A stretch of 64,000 nucleotides of DNA from Panagrolaimus kolymaensis (GCA_028622995.1 JAJQJQ010000019.1:3906001-3970000), one strand, 5' to 3'; shown: positions 34,770 through 46,023, numbered from the stretch's first letter. The notes: generated from the sequence alone by a model not told the origin. A program made the numbers and translations.

Positions 34770-35252
34770 ATGACTAATTCGACCATCTCTTTGACATCAG
34801 CGTTGAAGAACGTTTTGGATGAACAACAAAATTATGATGTAACTTTTATTGTTTCAGGAGAAGTATAAAAATTTCATTTTATTAACTCAACACTTTTTAA
34901 TGAAAACATTTATTATAGGACATTCATGCTTTAAAATTCTTTTTATCTCTCCGATCACCCGTTTTCAAAACCATGATTGATAATCCCACAGCTTATGTTA
35001 ATGGAAAAATTCTCATCTCTGATCCCAAAGTGAAACCAAAAGATTTTAAAGATTTTTTAAAATTTTTATACACTGATGAAACAGAAATTACTCGGGAAAA
35101 TTTGGAAACTATGTTGCATTTGGGTAATTTCATTCAACAACTTTTAAAATTTCTATCAAATGATTTTATGTTTTTTAGGAAATATGTACGATGTTCCATT
35201 ATTGATGGTAAAATGTGTGGAATTTGTTGAAAATAATTTAAAACATGTCTAA
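34770..35252 (+). CDS. truncated BTB-only protein, array copy 9 (123 aa)
   Basis: Exons 34770..34862, 34919..35123 (205 nt), 35179..35252. The BTB core is intact (YDVTFIVSGE, RSPVFKTMI, ISDPKVKPKDFKDFLKF, FLYTDETEI), then NMYDVPLLMVKCVEFVENNLKHV and a TAA. The BACK-like exon is cut short after about 23 residues and exons 4-5 are missing. The next gene, a SURF4-like copy, starts only about 270 bp later, so a deletion probably removed the 3' half. A BTB-only product could still dimerise; it may also be a pseudogene. Confidence 0.65.
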
Positions 35253-35525
35253 CAATAAATTGGAATTGTATGATATGTAAAAAAAAACTCAACAAGAATA
35301 TTATTTCGTTTTCCTAATTAATATTTTTATAAAGCACACAAAAGCATACAGTACTTTTTTAAATCTCAAAGTTTGCGGGTAAAAGATATGCAAATTTTTT
35401 ATGTTGTAATTTTTTCATGTTTTTTTCTTTCCCAAAAAATTTTTATTTCTTCTTTTTTGCTTTTTTTTTCGTTGCTCAATTCATTCATCAATTTTTAGTC
35501 AAACTTGCTTGCTGCTGTTGTAACT

Positions 35526-36566
35526 ATGCTCGAAGATGATTGGGAAGATGTATTTCTTCACATTTTTAGAAGGTCTCTTTATTTTTGGGTTTCTCTCATC
35601 CATGGTTTTATGAAATACTTAGACCAACTTGAAGCTTTTGCAAATACAGTAAGTTTTTTTTCTTGTTTGACGAGTAAAGTAATCTGAGCATTTTATGTTT
35701 TAGTTTTTGTTGAAAACAAAACCTTTGTTACCACATGTTGCTCGATTATGTATTCTTTCAACTTTCATCGAAAATGCTTATCGAAAATGGATATATTGGG
35801 ATGTTCAACAAGAATATTTGGAAGAAACATGGAAATGTGGATGGTATTTGTCTACATTATTTGTTTTTTACCAAGTCTTTGGACAACTTATTTCTGCAAT
35901 TATGATTTTGTCAAGAAAACGTACTTGTGCTGCTTTTTTGTCTTTTGGCTAGTATTTTGGTGCTTCAAAGTGTTGCTTATTATACTTCTGTAAGGGGTAC
36001 AATTGATATGTTTTTAAAAGCTCCTATTATTTATGATCTGATTCTCTTATATGATACAACTGACGAAGAACACATTTCATTTATTGCTTTTATATCCGAA
36101 ATGTATAGGGATTATGAATGGAATTTAAATATGTTTTTAGTTTCAAGGTTCCTTTTATTTTGTCGTATAGTCACATATTTAATGCTCGAAATGTTTTGCT
36201 TACTTTCAACTTCTTACTCTTTGGTAATGTTCGAGTTTGTTTATTAAAGGTTTAATATTTTTTATTATTTAGTTTACATATTCTGTCACTTTCATCTTAT
36301 TTCTTCCAATCTATTTCAAATACAAAACAAGATTCTTTACTTTGATGGTTGCTTTATGGATTTTTGGTTTTAATCTTTGGTTCTTTCCATGGTGGACAAT
36401 CTCAAGTGATGTTTACATGGCTCGTGATGTAATAAAATTTGATTTTTTTCAATTCATTTCTGTTATTGGTGGCTTACTTGTTCTTATTGCTTATGGACCT
36501 GATGGAATGTATATTGATGATGATGATTACAGAAGACGCCTCGACGAATATTTGATAAATGATTAA
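35526..36566 (+). pseudogene. SURF4-like cargo receptor, frameshifted copy
   Basis: Exons 35526..35648, 35704..36223, 36273..36566. SURF4 features: PHVARLCILSTFIENAYRKW, ETWKCGWYLSTLFVF, GQLISAIMILSRK, a hydrophobic multi-pass profile, then WIFGFNLWFFPWWTIS and FISVIGGLLVLIAYGPDG at the C-terminus. Exon 2 is 520 nt, not a multiple of three; its partner at 38874-39876 has 510. The frame breaks near 35922-35945 around a T-run, with homology (LLASILVLQSVAYYT) resuming in another frame. SURF4/Erv29 is an ER-Golgi cargo receptor. The usual C-terminal dilysine-type signal is not seen. Probably a pseudogene unless the base is a sequence error. Confidence 0.75.
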
Positions 36567-37179
36567 AGTTTTAACCTTCCTTTTTGTTTTGTTTGTTCTT
36601 ATAATTTATGTATAATTGTTTTAAATATAAATAGTTTATTTGTTCACATATTAGAGTACAGACGACGTCAGCTATGAATGAATTTAGCGCAAAATATGTA
36701 GTTGCAAGTCTTCGATAATTTCTTTATCGTAAAAAATATTATTTGTCAGAAAAAAACTTTTTTGTTTGTTTGTTTTTCTCGTGATGAATCATTATTGCTG
36801 GTTATAAAAAGCTGCAAATGGTATTTCTTCACTTTTAGCTTTTCGGCAAAATCTTCGTCTAAACTAAGATCCGCACATTTTGTTATCGGTTGTTGACCCT
36901 TTTTCTGTTGTCGTTGCTTTATTTAGTTCATAAACCATTGATGTAAAAAATAATTTGAAGAAGGAAAAACTTACTTTTTTTTGATGTTTCATCATTATTC
37001 GTGTTTTTTTATAGCAAAAAAAGCAACAACAAAATTGCAAAATCAAATTGATTTTCTTCTTTGATTAAAGGCATTTTTTAGTGAATATTTTTTTCGCGCT
37101 TTGCTTTTCTTATTCTTTTTCGTTTCTGTGTTATTACTTTTTTTTGGAGAATATTCAGTTTTAGCAAAGCATTTTGGAA
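36567..37179. other. intergenic, nothing recognisable
   Basis: Spacer between the first SURF4-like copy and BTB copy 10. Short frames at 36702-36896 and 36864-37046 show no domain. Confidence 0.5.
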
Positions 37180-38447
37180 ATGGCAAACTCTAATGTTTCG
37201 TTAACCAAAGCTCTTAAGAATGTTTTTGATGAACAACAAAATTATGATGTCACCTTTTTAGTTGACGGAGAGGTAACTAACTATAAGCTTTTCCAATTTT
37301 TGATGAATAATTTTATTAAAAAATTTAGGATATCCATGCCCACAAATTAATTTTATCTGTTCGATCATCGGTTTTCAAAGCCATGATTAACAATCCCATT
37401 TCATATTTTGATGGAAAAATTCATATTTCTGATCCATTAATCACTCCCACTGATTTCAAGAATTTCTTGAAATTTTTGTACACAGATGAATGCGAAATTA
37501 AGCCAGAAAATTTGGAAGCTTTGTTGCACTTAGGTATTAACCTTTTCTAATTTCTTAATTATTAATAAAGCATTTCCCCATTTTTTAAAGGAAATATGTA
37601 TGATGTTCCTTTGCTTCTTGAAAAATGTGTTGAAGATGTTGAAAAAAATCTTGATGAAATAAATATTCTTGAATTTGCTGAATTTGGTTTAATTAGCGAT
37701 GGCCGGTGTTCATTGCTTTCAAAATGTTTAAAAAAGATTCCATCAATATTTTTTCCTATCAAAAATTGCCGACGATACACTCGCGCTAACCATTTTTCAC
37801 TCATGGATGTATCGCATAATTTGGTCCTTAAAATTGTTCAAGATTGCAAGCGAAATGGAGAATTTACTGAAGATAAACTTTTTGAGGCTGTAAGTACTTT
37901 TCCATAAAGTTCAGTACAGTGACCTTAAAAATTTAACCTTTAAAAGCAAAATTTTCCAGGTTCTCGATTGGGCTAAAAATGAATATTTAAAAAATCCTGA
38001 AATAACTTTGAAAGAAGCTTTAAAAGATATTCTTCCTTTTATCAAATTTGAAAATTTAAAACCCATCACTTTGGCAACGAGTGTTTCATATAATGATTTA
38101 TTATCCAATGATGAATTGCTTAATTATATTCGAAAAAGCGTTATTAGCGAAACTAAAGAACATGAAACTATTGGTCAACCCCTTGAGCAGCCACACATTC
38201 GCTCTCATCCAAGATCTCCACCAAGAGGACTTCGTCCCAATGTTGCTAGCCGCGTTGAACCTGCTGAGCCTATGCATGAAGATAACGTTGAATCCAAGTA
38301 AGTAAAGCTTTAAAAAAATTACATCATATCATTCTTTCTTATTTTTTTTAAAGCAACGATTTTGGCCGCCAATTACGCGATTTTGATCGGGATTATGATT
38401 ACATTGGCCAACAATGGGACCAATATTATAACAATAATGATTTGTAA
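37180..38447 (+). CDS. BTB/BACK protein, array copy 10 (342 aa)
   Basis: Exons 37180..37272, 37329..37533 (205 nt), 37591..37889, 37960..38297, 38354..38447; phases fit. YDVTFLVDGE, AHKLILSVRSSVFKAMI, YFDGKIHISDPLITPTDF, FLYTDECEI; NMYDVPLLLEKC, ILEFAEFGLISDGRC, a distinct loop with CRRYTRANHFSLMD, LVLKIVQDCK; VLDWAKNEYL and ALKDILPFIKFENLKP. The tail is Pro/Arg/His-rich (RSHPRSPPRGLRP), ending in an Asp/Tyr/Asn-rich stretch (DFDRDYDYIGQQWDQYY). Exon 1 resembles truncated copy 9, and both are followed by a SURF4-like gene. Confidence 0.87.
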
Positions 38448-38873
38448 ATAACAATTAAATAAAGTTATTTCAGCTCCTTTAATTTGTTACTATTTTTTAA
38501 AATAAATTCTTAATATTCGATTCATTCACATTTATTTTTTTAAATTCTGTTATTATAAACCTTAAATTTTTATTGTAAAATTTTTTCTCTTTTGCTTTTA
38601 TCGAAATTTTTAACCCCTTATTTATTATGGGAAGTAAAAAAACAGTAACCGATCTCACGTTTTCTTATTAAATATTTTTATTTATTTTTTAGAAAACACA
38701 ACAACATTGAGCACTCCAAAAAAAAATTCTGTAAAAAAATTATGAAAATTTTTTTTGCATTATTGCCATACTTTTTTTTCTTTCCAGAAAAAGCTTTATT
38801 CATTTTTCTTTCTTTTTCATTGCTCAATTCATTCATCAATTTTCAGTCAAACTTGCTTGCTGCTGTTGTAACT
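38448..38873. other. intergenic with 5' UTR identical to the upstream SURF4-like copy
   Basis: The last part (TTGCTCAATTCATTCATCAA, a TTTTCAG acceptor-like site, then TCAAACTTGCTTGCTGCTG up to the ATG) is nearly identical to the sequence preceding 35526. This supports segmental duplication and possible trans-splicing. Confidence 0.7.
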
Positions 38874-39876
38874 ATGGTCGAAGATGATTGGGAATATTTA
38901 TTTCTTCATATTTTTTCAAGGTTCCTTTATTTTTGGATGACTGTCATAAATGATTTCATGAAATGTTTCAATAAATTTGAAGCTTCAATGAATAAAGTAA
39001 GTTTTTTCTTGTTTCACGAGTAAAGTAATATCAATATTTTTGTTTTAGATTTTGATTAAAGCAAAGCCCTATTTATTTGATGTTGCTGAATGTTTTATTG
39101 TTTCAACTTTTATCGAAGATGCTTATAGGAAATGGATATATTGGGATGCTCATAGAGGACTTATTGATGAAACATGGAATTGTGGATGGTATTTATCAAC
39201 ATTATTTGTTTTTTATCAAGTTTTTGGACAACTTATTCCTGCAATCGTAATTGTTTCTACAAAGTACGTTGGTCCCTCAAGTTTAATTTTGGTTAGTGTA
39301 TTATTTCTTCAAAAAGTTGCTTATGATCAACCATTGGATTCTAAATTTATATTTTCTAATCTCTCTGTCAGTGGATCATTGTTTCTTCTATGGGATGTAA
39401 CTGGTTACGAAGGAAATTCTTTTCTTGTTTTTAATTCACAAAGAAATAATGATGGTCATCAAGTTGATCCATGGACGCGTTTAATTGTTCGCTTTTGGCT
39501 TAGATTGATGTATATCTGCTTAGAAGGTTATTGTTTAAGTTTTTCTTCTGAAACTCTGGTAAGTTATATCGTTAATTTAGTTTTATAAATATTTGTGTTT
39601 CAGATTATTCCTTTTGTTACTTTCGTCCTATTTCTTCCTCTCTATTTCAAATGCAAATCAAGGCTTTTTACTATGACTCTTGCTCTCTGGATTTTTGGTC
39701 TTAATCTTTGGTTCAATTCATGGTGGACGATCTCAACTTATGATTACTTGGCTCGTGATTTAATGAAATTCTATTTCTTTCGAGCTATATCTGTTATCGG
39801 TGGCTTACTTATTCTTCTTGGTTATGGACCTGATGGAATTTGTCTTGATGTTGATGGTAACAGAATAATCGTATAA
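38874..39876 (+). CDS. SURF4-like ER cargo receptor paralog (301 aa)
   Basis: Exons 38874..38996, 39049..39558, 39604..39876; phases fit. SURF4/Erv29 family hallmarks: STFIEDAYRKWIYWD, ETWNCGWYLSTLFVFYQVFG, a run of hydrophobic helices, WIFGLNLWFNSWWTIS and AISVIGGLLILLGYGPDG. SURF4 is a multi-pass membrane protein that carries soluble cargo from ER to Golgi (C. elegans sft-4). The C-terminus ends GNRIIV, so the canonical Lys-rich retrieval signal is absent. The N-terminus (MVEDDWEYLF) is also atypical. It is probably a diverged duplicate rather than the main housekeeping copy. Confidence 0.85.
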
Positions 39877-40197
39877 CAAAAGAAAAGAATGAATAAATAA
39901 TAATAATAATTAATGTTATAATCTTTTTGTTTGTTTTTATGTTTTATGTATAATCGTTTTAAAAATAAAAATATTTTATCTGATACAACAATGGCATCGA
40001 GTTTTGATTAATATCGATATTGATTATTGATAATTTTTTGCGTGACCTTAATATTCTTTAATATAGCCTCAAAGTTGCTGCAAATGGCAAAAACAAAATT
40101 AAGTTCTTCATAAATAAAAGTAGCAGGCTTTTAGCCATTTATTATAGTTTTGTTTGTGCATTATTTTTTTCGGTTTACTTAGTTAGAATTATAGAAA
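39877..40197. other. intergenic, nothing recognisable
   Basis: AT-rich 3' flank of the SURF4-like gene and promoter of BTB copy 11. Confidence 0.5.
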
Positions 40198-41288
40198 ATG
40201 AAGACAATTCAAAAATTGTCTATTGCAGCTGATAGCTTATCAACGATGTTAAAGAATCTTTTTGATCAACAAAAAGATTGCGATGTTACTTTTAATGTTT
40301 CAAATGAGGTAAGTAATTATTTAGTTATAAAGTTGATAAAAAATTGATTATTTAGGATATCAAAGCCCATAAATTAATTTTATCTAATCGGTCCACAGTT
40401 TTAAAAACTATGATTAATAATTCCATGGCTTATGTGGATGGAAAAATTCTTATCAGCGATCCCGATGTTACCTTTGTTGATTTTAAAGCTTTTCTAAGAT
40501 TTTTGTACACCGATGAATGTGAAATCGCAGAAGAAAATGTTAAAACAATGTTGCATTTAGGTTGGTTATATTTTTTTCAAAACTAAAAACCTACTCTTTT
40601 TTTTTTGCTTTTTAGCCCACATGTATGACGTTCCATTACTATTTAAAAAGTGTACAGATTTCATTCAAAAGATTCTTACAGGATCAAATATCCTTGAATA
40701 CGCTGAACTTGGCTTACTATATTCTGATCAAAGTTCATTGCTTTCAAAATGTTTAAAACAAATTTCAATAATGAAATGTTTTCCCAAAAAAGATGATACA
40801 AAAAAGCAAAGCTCTTATGAATTTTCATTTCGTGGAGCTTCGAATGAATTGGTTCTAAAAATTGTTCAGGATTGTAAAAGAATCGGCGAATTTACAGAAG
40901 ATAAATTATTTGGACTCGTAAGTATCTCAAAACTAAATATATAAAAAGCAATTTCTAAACTTGCTTATTTATTTAGGTTTTTGATTGGGCAAAAAATGAA
41001 TGCTCTGAAAATTCCGAAACAACTTTGAAAGATGTTTTGAAAGATAGTCTTCCATTTATTAATTTTGAAGACTTAAAACCATTAACTTTGGCGACAACGG
41101 TTAAGGAAAATAAATTTCTTAGTGATAAAGAATTGCTTGATGCTCTTGTTAAAAGCACTATCAATGAATCAAATAAACCAGTGTTAAAAGAAGTCATAGA
41201 AAATCCCGTGCTTGTTGATAGTAAAAAAAGCCATTCTTCCCCACTCCGTACATATTTAAGAGAGGCTTATTCAATCGATGATCTTTAA
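40198..41288 (+). CDS. BTB/BACK protein, array copy 11 (309 aa)
   Basis: Exons 40198..40308, 40356..40560 (205 nt), 40616..40917, 40977..41288; phases fit. KDCDVTFNVSNE, AHKLILSNRSTVLKTMI, ISDPDVTFVDFKAFLRF, FLYTDECEI; HMYDVPLLFKKC, ILEYAELGLLYSDQS, a Lys/Asp-rich loop (CFPKKDDTKKQSSYEF), LVLKIVQDCK; VFDWAKNECS and VLKDSLPFINFEDLKP. It ends in exon 4 (REAYSIDDL) without a fifth exon. The first exon has a longer leader (MKTIQKLSIAADS). The Cys that follows SDQ in most copies is Ser here. Confidence 0.87.
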
Positions 41289-41472
41289 AAAAAATTTTGT
41301 TTCAGTTATATTGTTATTTAGTTATTTATTCTTTTTTTGAAGAAAAAATTTTTCTAATTGATTTTTATTAATAAATTTTATAAAGCAAAGACAATTTTTT
41401 AGAAGACACTTTTTAGCATAGTTTTTATTTCTTTTTATTTTTCGAAAAAAATATATAAGAATTTTAAGTAAC

Positions 41473-43159
41473 TTAATTTATTGATTTACCATTATTTTTG
41501 AGTTCCTTGATTTTACAAAGCGAACATTTTTTGATTTCATTATTGTTACAATATTTTTTGTGATAATTTTCGAGAGCCTTCACACACGACGAAGGACAAT
41601 TAATTCCCTCAACATCACTATTTTTGAGAGGAGCGAATTCTTCATCTCTTTTGATTTCGTAAACCAAAAAATTTCTATAAAAAAGCTTTTTTAATTATAT
41701 AAAATTTTTTAAATTAAAAAAAGTCTCACCGCGAGAATGCAAAAGCTTCATATATAAATTTTTCTAATTTAATTCCTGGAGTTGAAATATTTCGTCCATC
41801 ATGAATGTGAATAACTTTTTTCTTTGCAATATGATATGGAAGTTTAATATAGCAAGCAAAGGATAAAAAATCGATGTGATAAAAATGATTTGCGATGCTG
41901 CTAATTTGAAAACATAATTTCCCTGGGTTTTTTGGATCGCGTCTTTCAGCTTGTTCTTTAGAAATTTCAGAGAAACTTCGGATTGAAATGGATTTATTTT
42001 TGAGTTGGGAGTCTTCGGCCAAATAATTATATTTTTCAAAAATATTTTTTGGAACATCTTCGAAGAATTCTGGCTTTCGTCGATTTTCAATTCCAATGAT
42101 TCCAATTTCTTGCGGACCAAAAGTTTCAACAACTTTGGAGGCGCAATCTGCTTTTTCGCGGATACATTTTCCAATAAAATTTGGGTCTCCAACTTTATTT
42201 AAAATATTATCCACGCAATAAACATGAAAATATTTTATTCCACGATCTCGTAAATTTGGTAAAAGATTTCGAATGACTTCATAAAATCCGCCATTTCCAT
42301 TTGGAGAAGTCATAATTTTTTCATCTTTGTTTTTAATAAAATTTCCATTTAAATCATAGCAAGGAATTTCTGATTGTTGAATAAATTCATTTTGAAGAAA
42401 GTGGAAATTGGGTTCGATGAAGTTTTTAAAATATTTTTTTGTTGCTTCATCAGTGCTTTTACTGGTCATAATTATCCTAAAAAAGGACATTAAAATTTTA
42501 AAAATTAGATTTAAAAAAATTTCGAACCGCGTTTTCAAAGGGTTAGTGCGTGGCTATGGCAACTAAAATTATTAGTGTTTTTCAATTTTTTGAATCAAAC
42601 TACATTGTGAATTTTTGAATGTTCGGGTTTTTTTGGGCTATTTTACTCATTTTTATACCTTTTAAAAAAATTTTAAATTAAAATATCAAAAGATGCAAAA
42701 AAGTTTAAAAATTTATAAATCGATTTTTGCTTCAATAAAATTTGATTTGATTCGATAGCCGACGACAACTCTAATCGCAAATTAATTGAAAATATACCAA
42801 GGAATTTTTATCTCTTCTTTGTTTCCCGCAGCTTCCTTAATTTTATCATATAAAACACTGAGACTTAAAGCTTGAAGATAAAATAAAGTTTTTTCATGTT
42901 CGTCAAAATTAGAATCATTTATTGGTAACGGAAATATTCCTTTTGGCATATCAGCTCCCAATCGACTAGCTTGTCCACCAGCTAAACAAACTATTGCAAC
43001 TTGTCCATTTATAAATGCTTGAATACCTTCTCCAAAATCTTCAGGGGATGAGCCAATAAAATGTCGGTGGGATGGAATAGGTTCAATATCGACTATCTTG
43101 GGTTTAAATTTATTTGAGAAATTTTTAGTTTCTTGAAGAATATTTTTTTTAATAACCAT
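41473..43159 (-). CDS. UAP1: UDP-N-acetylhexosamine pyrophosphorylase, short C-terminus (436 aa)
   Basis: Exons complement(41473..41674, 41730..42476, 42798..43159), phases fit. It makes UDP-GlcNAc (or UDP-GalNAc) from UTP and the sugar phosphate. The UTP-binding signature is LAGGQASRLGADMPKGIFPL at about residues 59-78. Then follow IPW-IIMTS at the exon 1-2 junction, SPNGNGGFYE, VYCVDNILNKVGDPNFIG, ADCASKVVE, IANHFYHIDFL, GIKLEKFIYEAF and YEIKRDEEFAPLKNSD. Family members are usually near 500 aa; this one ends about 60-70 residues early in a Cys/Lys-rich tail (CSLCKIKELKNNGKSIN), so the C-terminal domain is lost. It is the only metabolic enzyme in the array and may be a diverged or dying duplicate. 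Confidence 0.88.
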
Positions 43160-43692
43160 TATTTAAAAGAATAATAACTATAAAAAATAAAAATAAAATA
43201 AATAAAATGGTCACAAAATAAAATTTAAGAAAACTAAAATAAATCGATTAATGCAATTTTTTCTTCTTCATTTTTTTTTTGCTTTCATGTCAAATGAATT
43301 TTTTCTGTTTACGAATCAACAACAAAAAAGAAAAACAAAGAACAAAAGTTTTTTTTAGACGAGTCTATCTGTCACCTGTGGCGTTTTTTTATCAATCAAA
43401 AAATTTCAAATGTTTTGGTTCCAAAAAATAAATAAACAAAATGATTTTCGCGCTAAATTTTTTTCGTGTTTTTTTTATTATTGATCGAACTTTTTCAAAT
43501 GTTTAATGTTTGATTTAACATAAAAATTAATGAAATTCTTTGTAATTATAGAACTTATATATTTTTTTGCAACTAAATAATTTATTTAATCAATGATGCA
43601 CCCGTGAATAAAAAAAAATAAAAAATCCCTGAATTATGTACCAACAACAAATAATATAATTAAGTTTATTTCTTTTTGTTTTTCGATTTTAA
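43160..43692. other. intergenic, nothing recognisable
   Basis: Between the UAP1-like start and the end of the minus-strand BTB gene. AT-rich; no coding stretch seen. Confidence 0.5.
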
Positions 43693-45233
43693 TTAAATAT
43701 TAACTTTTTCTTCTTCCATTGAAAATTGAGGGGAAGCGTATTTGTTGAGATCATTCAAAAAATCATAATAAGATTTGGTTGTTGGATGTTTGAGAAAAGT
43801 AAGAAAATCTTCAAAAGGTTGAAATTCGGGATATGTTTGTGCCAGCCATTCTTTGAGTTTTAAATCGTCATAATTTATGTGACAGAGAATATCTCCGGCG
43901 ACATGTTTGATATTTCGTGGAGTTACTCCAAGATTATTAAATTCACAAAGTGTTATTGCCCAATCGAGGACCTATGAAACGCAAAAAAAAATAAGTTTGA
44001 TTTTTCCTATAAAAAAATGTTATGAACTTACATTTTTCAAAAGCACATCTTCTTCCAATTTTTGCCGTTCACCATATTTTACAACAACTTTCGCAACTTG
44101 GGGTGTAAAACAAATAAATTTTTGTTTTTCATCATCAAAATAATGCAATTCAAAAATTCTATCCTTAATTATTTTTGGAATATTGCCTTTTATATATGAA
44201 AAAATTGAATATTCATTGGAATATAAAACACACATTTCAATTATTTTAAATATTCTATTGTAGGAAGTTGATAACGGTGTTAATAGAAGTTTTGTAAAAA
44301 TTACATCTTCAATAAAAATTGCGCATTTTTTAACCAAATTTTCGACGTGATACATATGGGCTAAAAATTTAATTTTTACTGATTAGGAAAATAAATAAGA
44401 AAAAATTTATGATTTACATAGATGCAAAAGCGCTTCAACATTCGAATTATTTATGTTGCATTCTCCATAAATTATGTGAGACAAAAAATCATAGAAATTT
44501 TCTGCAGTAATTTCAGGGTCATTGATAATTATTTTTCTGTCCGCTGGAGCCCAAATTCCATTTATCATTCGTTCCAAGACACAGGAAAAACGAATTAACA
44601 AATATTTTGAGGCGCTAATTTCCTAAAGAATTTTCCAAAACTCAAAAAAATAATAATTTGATAAACTTACAGTTCCATGAACGACAAAAGTAAAAATATC
44701 TTCAATCGGACAAATTCTATCAATAAACCATAGATTATCTTTGTCACTTGAATACCACATAAAATGATTTTCACTTTGTCCAAAATAATCATCAAAATTT
44801 AAATAAGTTAAATAAAGTTCACATCGATCTGAATATTTTTCAGCTAAATCCGAGAATTTTAACATATATCCAAAGCATTTTAGAACAGAAACATCTCTCG
44901 CAATTTCATATTCACAAATTTTTTCGATTGTTTCTCCATAAAACATATTTGAAATATACGTTGAACAATGCTTGGAGAAATGAGAAACTTCATGCTCGCA
45001 ACCTAAAAGCTTTTTTAATTAGATTTTTTTGGATTTGTTAGAAGCAAAAAAAAGCAGGCATACCAAGTTCCAAAAGTTCTTTAACATTTTCATCTGTGAT
45101 TTTACATTTTCCATAAAGAATGAAAGATAAAAATTTATAAAAATTTTCAGCAGAAATATTTGGATCATTGATATAAATTTTTCTGTTATCGACTTTATCG
45201 GTTTTATCTGTGTCATTTCTCTCTTCCGTTGCA
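43693..45233 (-). CDS. diverged BTB/BACK gene on minus strand, tandem-domain fusion, 5' end missing
   Basis: Exons complement(43693..43971, 44032..44360, 44418..44622, 44671..45002, 45064..45233). The first exon is the second half of a BTB core (KIYINDPNISAENFYKF, ILYGKCKI) with no start codon or upstream strand. The next exon begins like exon 3 of other copies and ends in IFTFVVHGT, an equivalent of exon 1. The third exon is exactly 205 nt and encodes a second BTB core (KYLLIRFSCVLERMI, IIINDPEITAENFYDF, IIYGECNI). Then come HMYHVENLVKKC and VLDWAITLCE with a BACK-like end. So it appears to be two array units fused, the first beheaded. All internal phases fit. It may be partial, a pseudogene or lacking an unrecognised first exon. 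Confidence 0.65.
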
Positions 45234-45306
45234 CTAATAATTAATTTTTAAATTAGTAATTAAATTTTATAAAGTTTTTGTTTTATTTTTAAATTAATTT
45301 TTTTAG

Positions 45307-45540
45307 CTGATTGATTGGGCGAAAACCCAATGCAAATCCACTGATATCGAAGCTAATCCACCAACTTTGAAAGAAATTTTAAAAGATATTATTCCATTTA
45401 TTAAATTTGAAATTTTAAAACCCATCACTTTGACCGCAATTGTCTTGGATAACGAATTGCTCTCAGAAAAAGAAGTGCTTAAAATATTCCACAGTAACGA
45501 AGCTAAGAAAATTAGAAAACGAAAACACCCTCTGGGATAG
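45307..45540 (+). pseudogene. orphan BTB array exon 4
   Basis: After TTTTTTTAG the frame reads LIDWAKTQC, then ILKDIIPFIKFEILKPITL and ELLSEKEVL, ending RKRKHPLG and TAG. This is a complete exon 4 of the array type, but exons 1-3 are absent upstream. Only about 70 bp away on the other strand begins the beheaded minus-strand BTB gene. The arrangement suggests a rearrangement breakpoint. Confidence 0.75.
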
Positions 45541-45851
45541 TAATATTCGCAAAGATACCCTTAAGCAATTTTTTAAATGTACCTACGACTATGACAATTA
45601 AGATGGCCATAGCAAAAAAAAGTCGAAATTTAAACTATTTTTTTTCGCTTATGTTTTGTCATTGTCTTGTCTATCAACATTTTCATTATTATTTTTTACA
45701 AATAAATTTTATTGCTTTTCTAACTTTTTTCCCCTCAAAGCAATCAAGGGTGATTTACAAGCCAAAAAAAGTTTTGGGTAATTCTCTGCAAAAAAACGAA
45801 ATACTTTTTACTCAAGATTTCCATAAGCACTTACTTGCCTCCTTGAATTTA
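45541..45851. other. intergenic, nothing recognisable
   Basis: AT-rich spacer after the orphan exon. The plus frame at 45591-45869 has no recognisable domain. Confidence 0.4.
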
Positions 45852-45920
45852 AATCAATATATCCCTTAATAGCCTTTTCACTCCTAAACAACCCAAAAAA
45901 TAAATGGATTGACCTCAAAA
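45852..45920 (+). promoter_or_regulatory. conserved upstream block, BTB copy 12
   Basis: A block of the form AATCAATATATCCCTTAATAG, then CCTTTT and a Cys-less AT stretch, then ATTGACCTCAAAAA. The same order recurs before copies 13, 14 and 15, always about 90-120 bp before the ATG. It could be a core promoter element or the trace of recent duplication. Confidence 0.6.
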
Positions 45921-46023
45921 ATAAAAACAACAAGCACTACATTTTTTTCTCGTCGTTCATTTCGGACTCATCCCATTTAATTAATTTTCTTGCAAATCCA
46001 AGAATATATATATTCTAATAATT

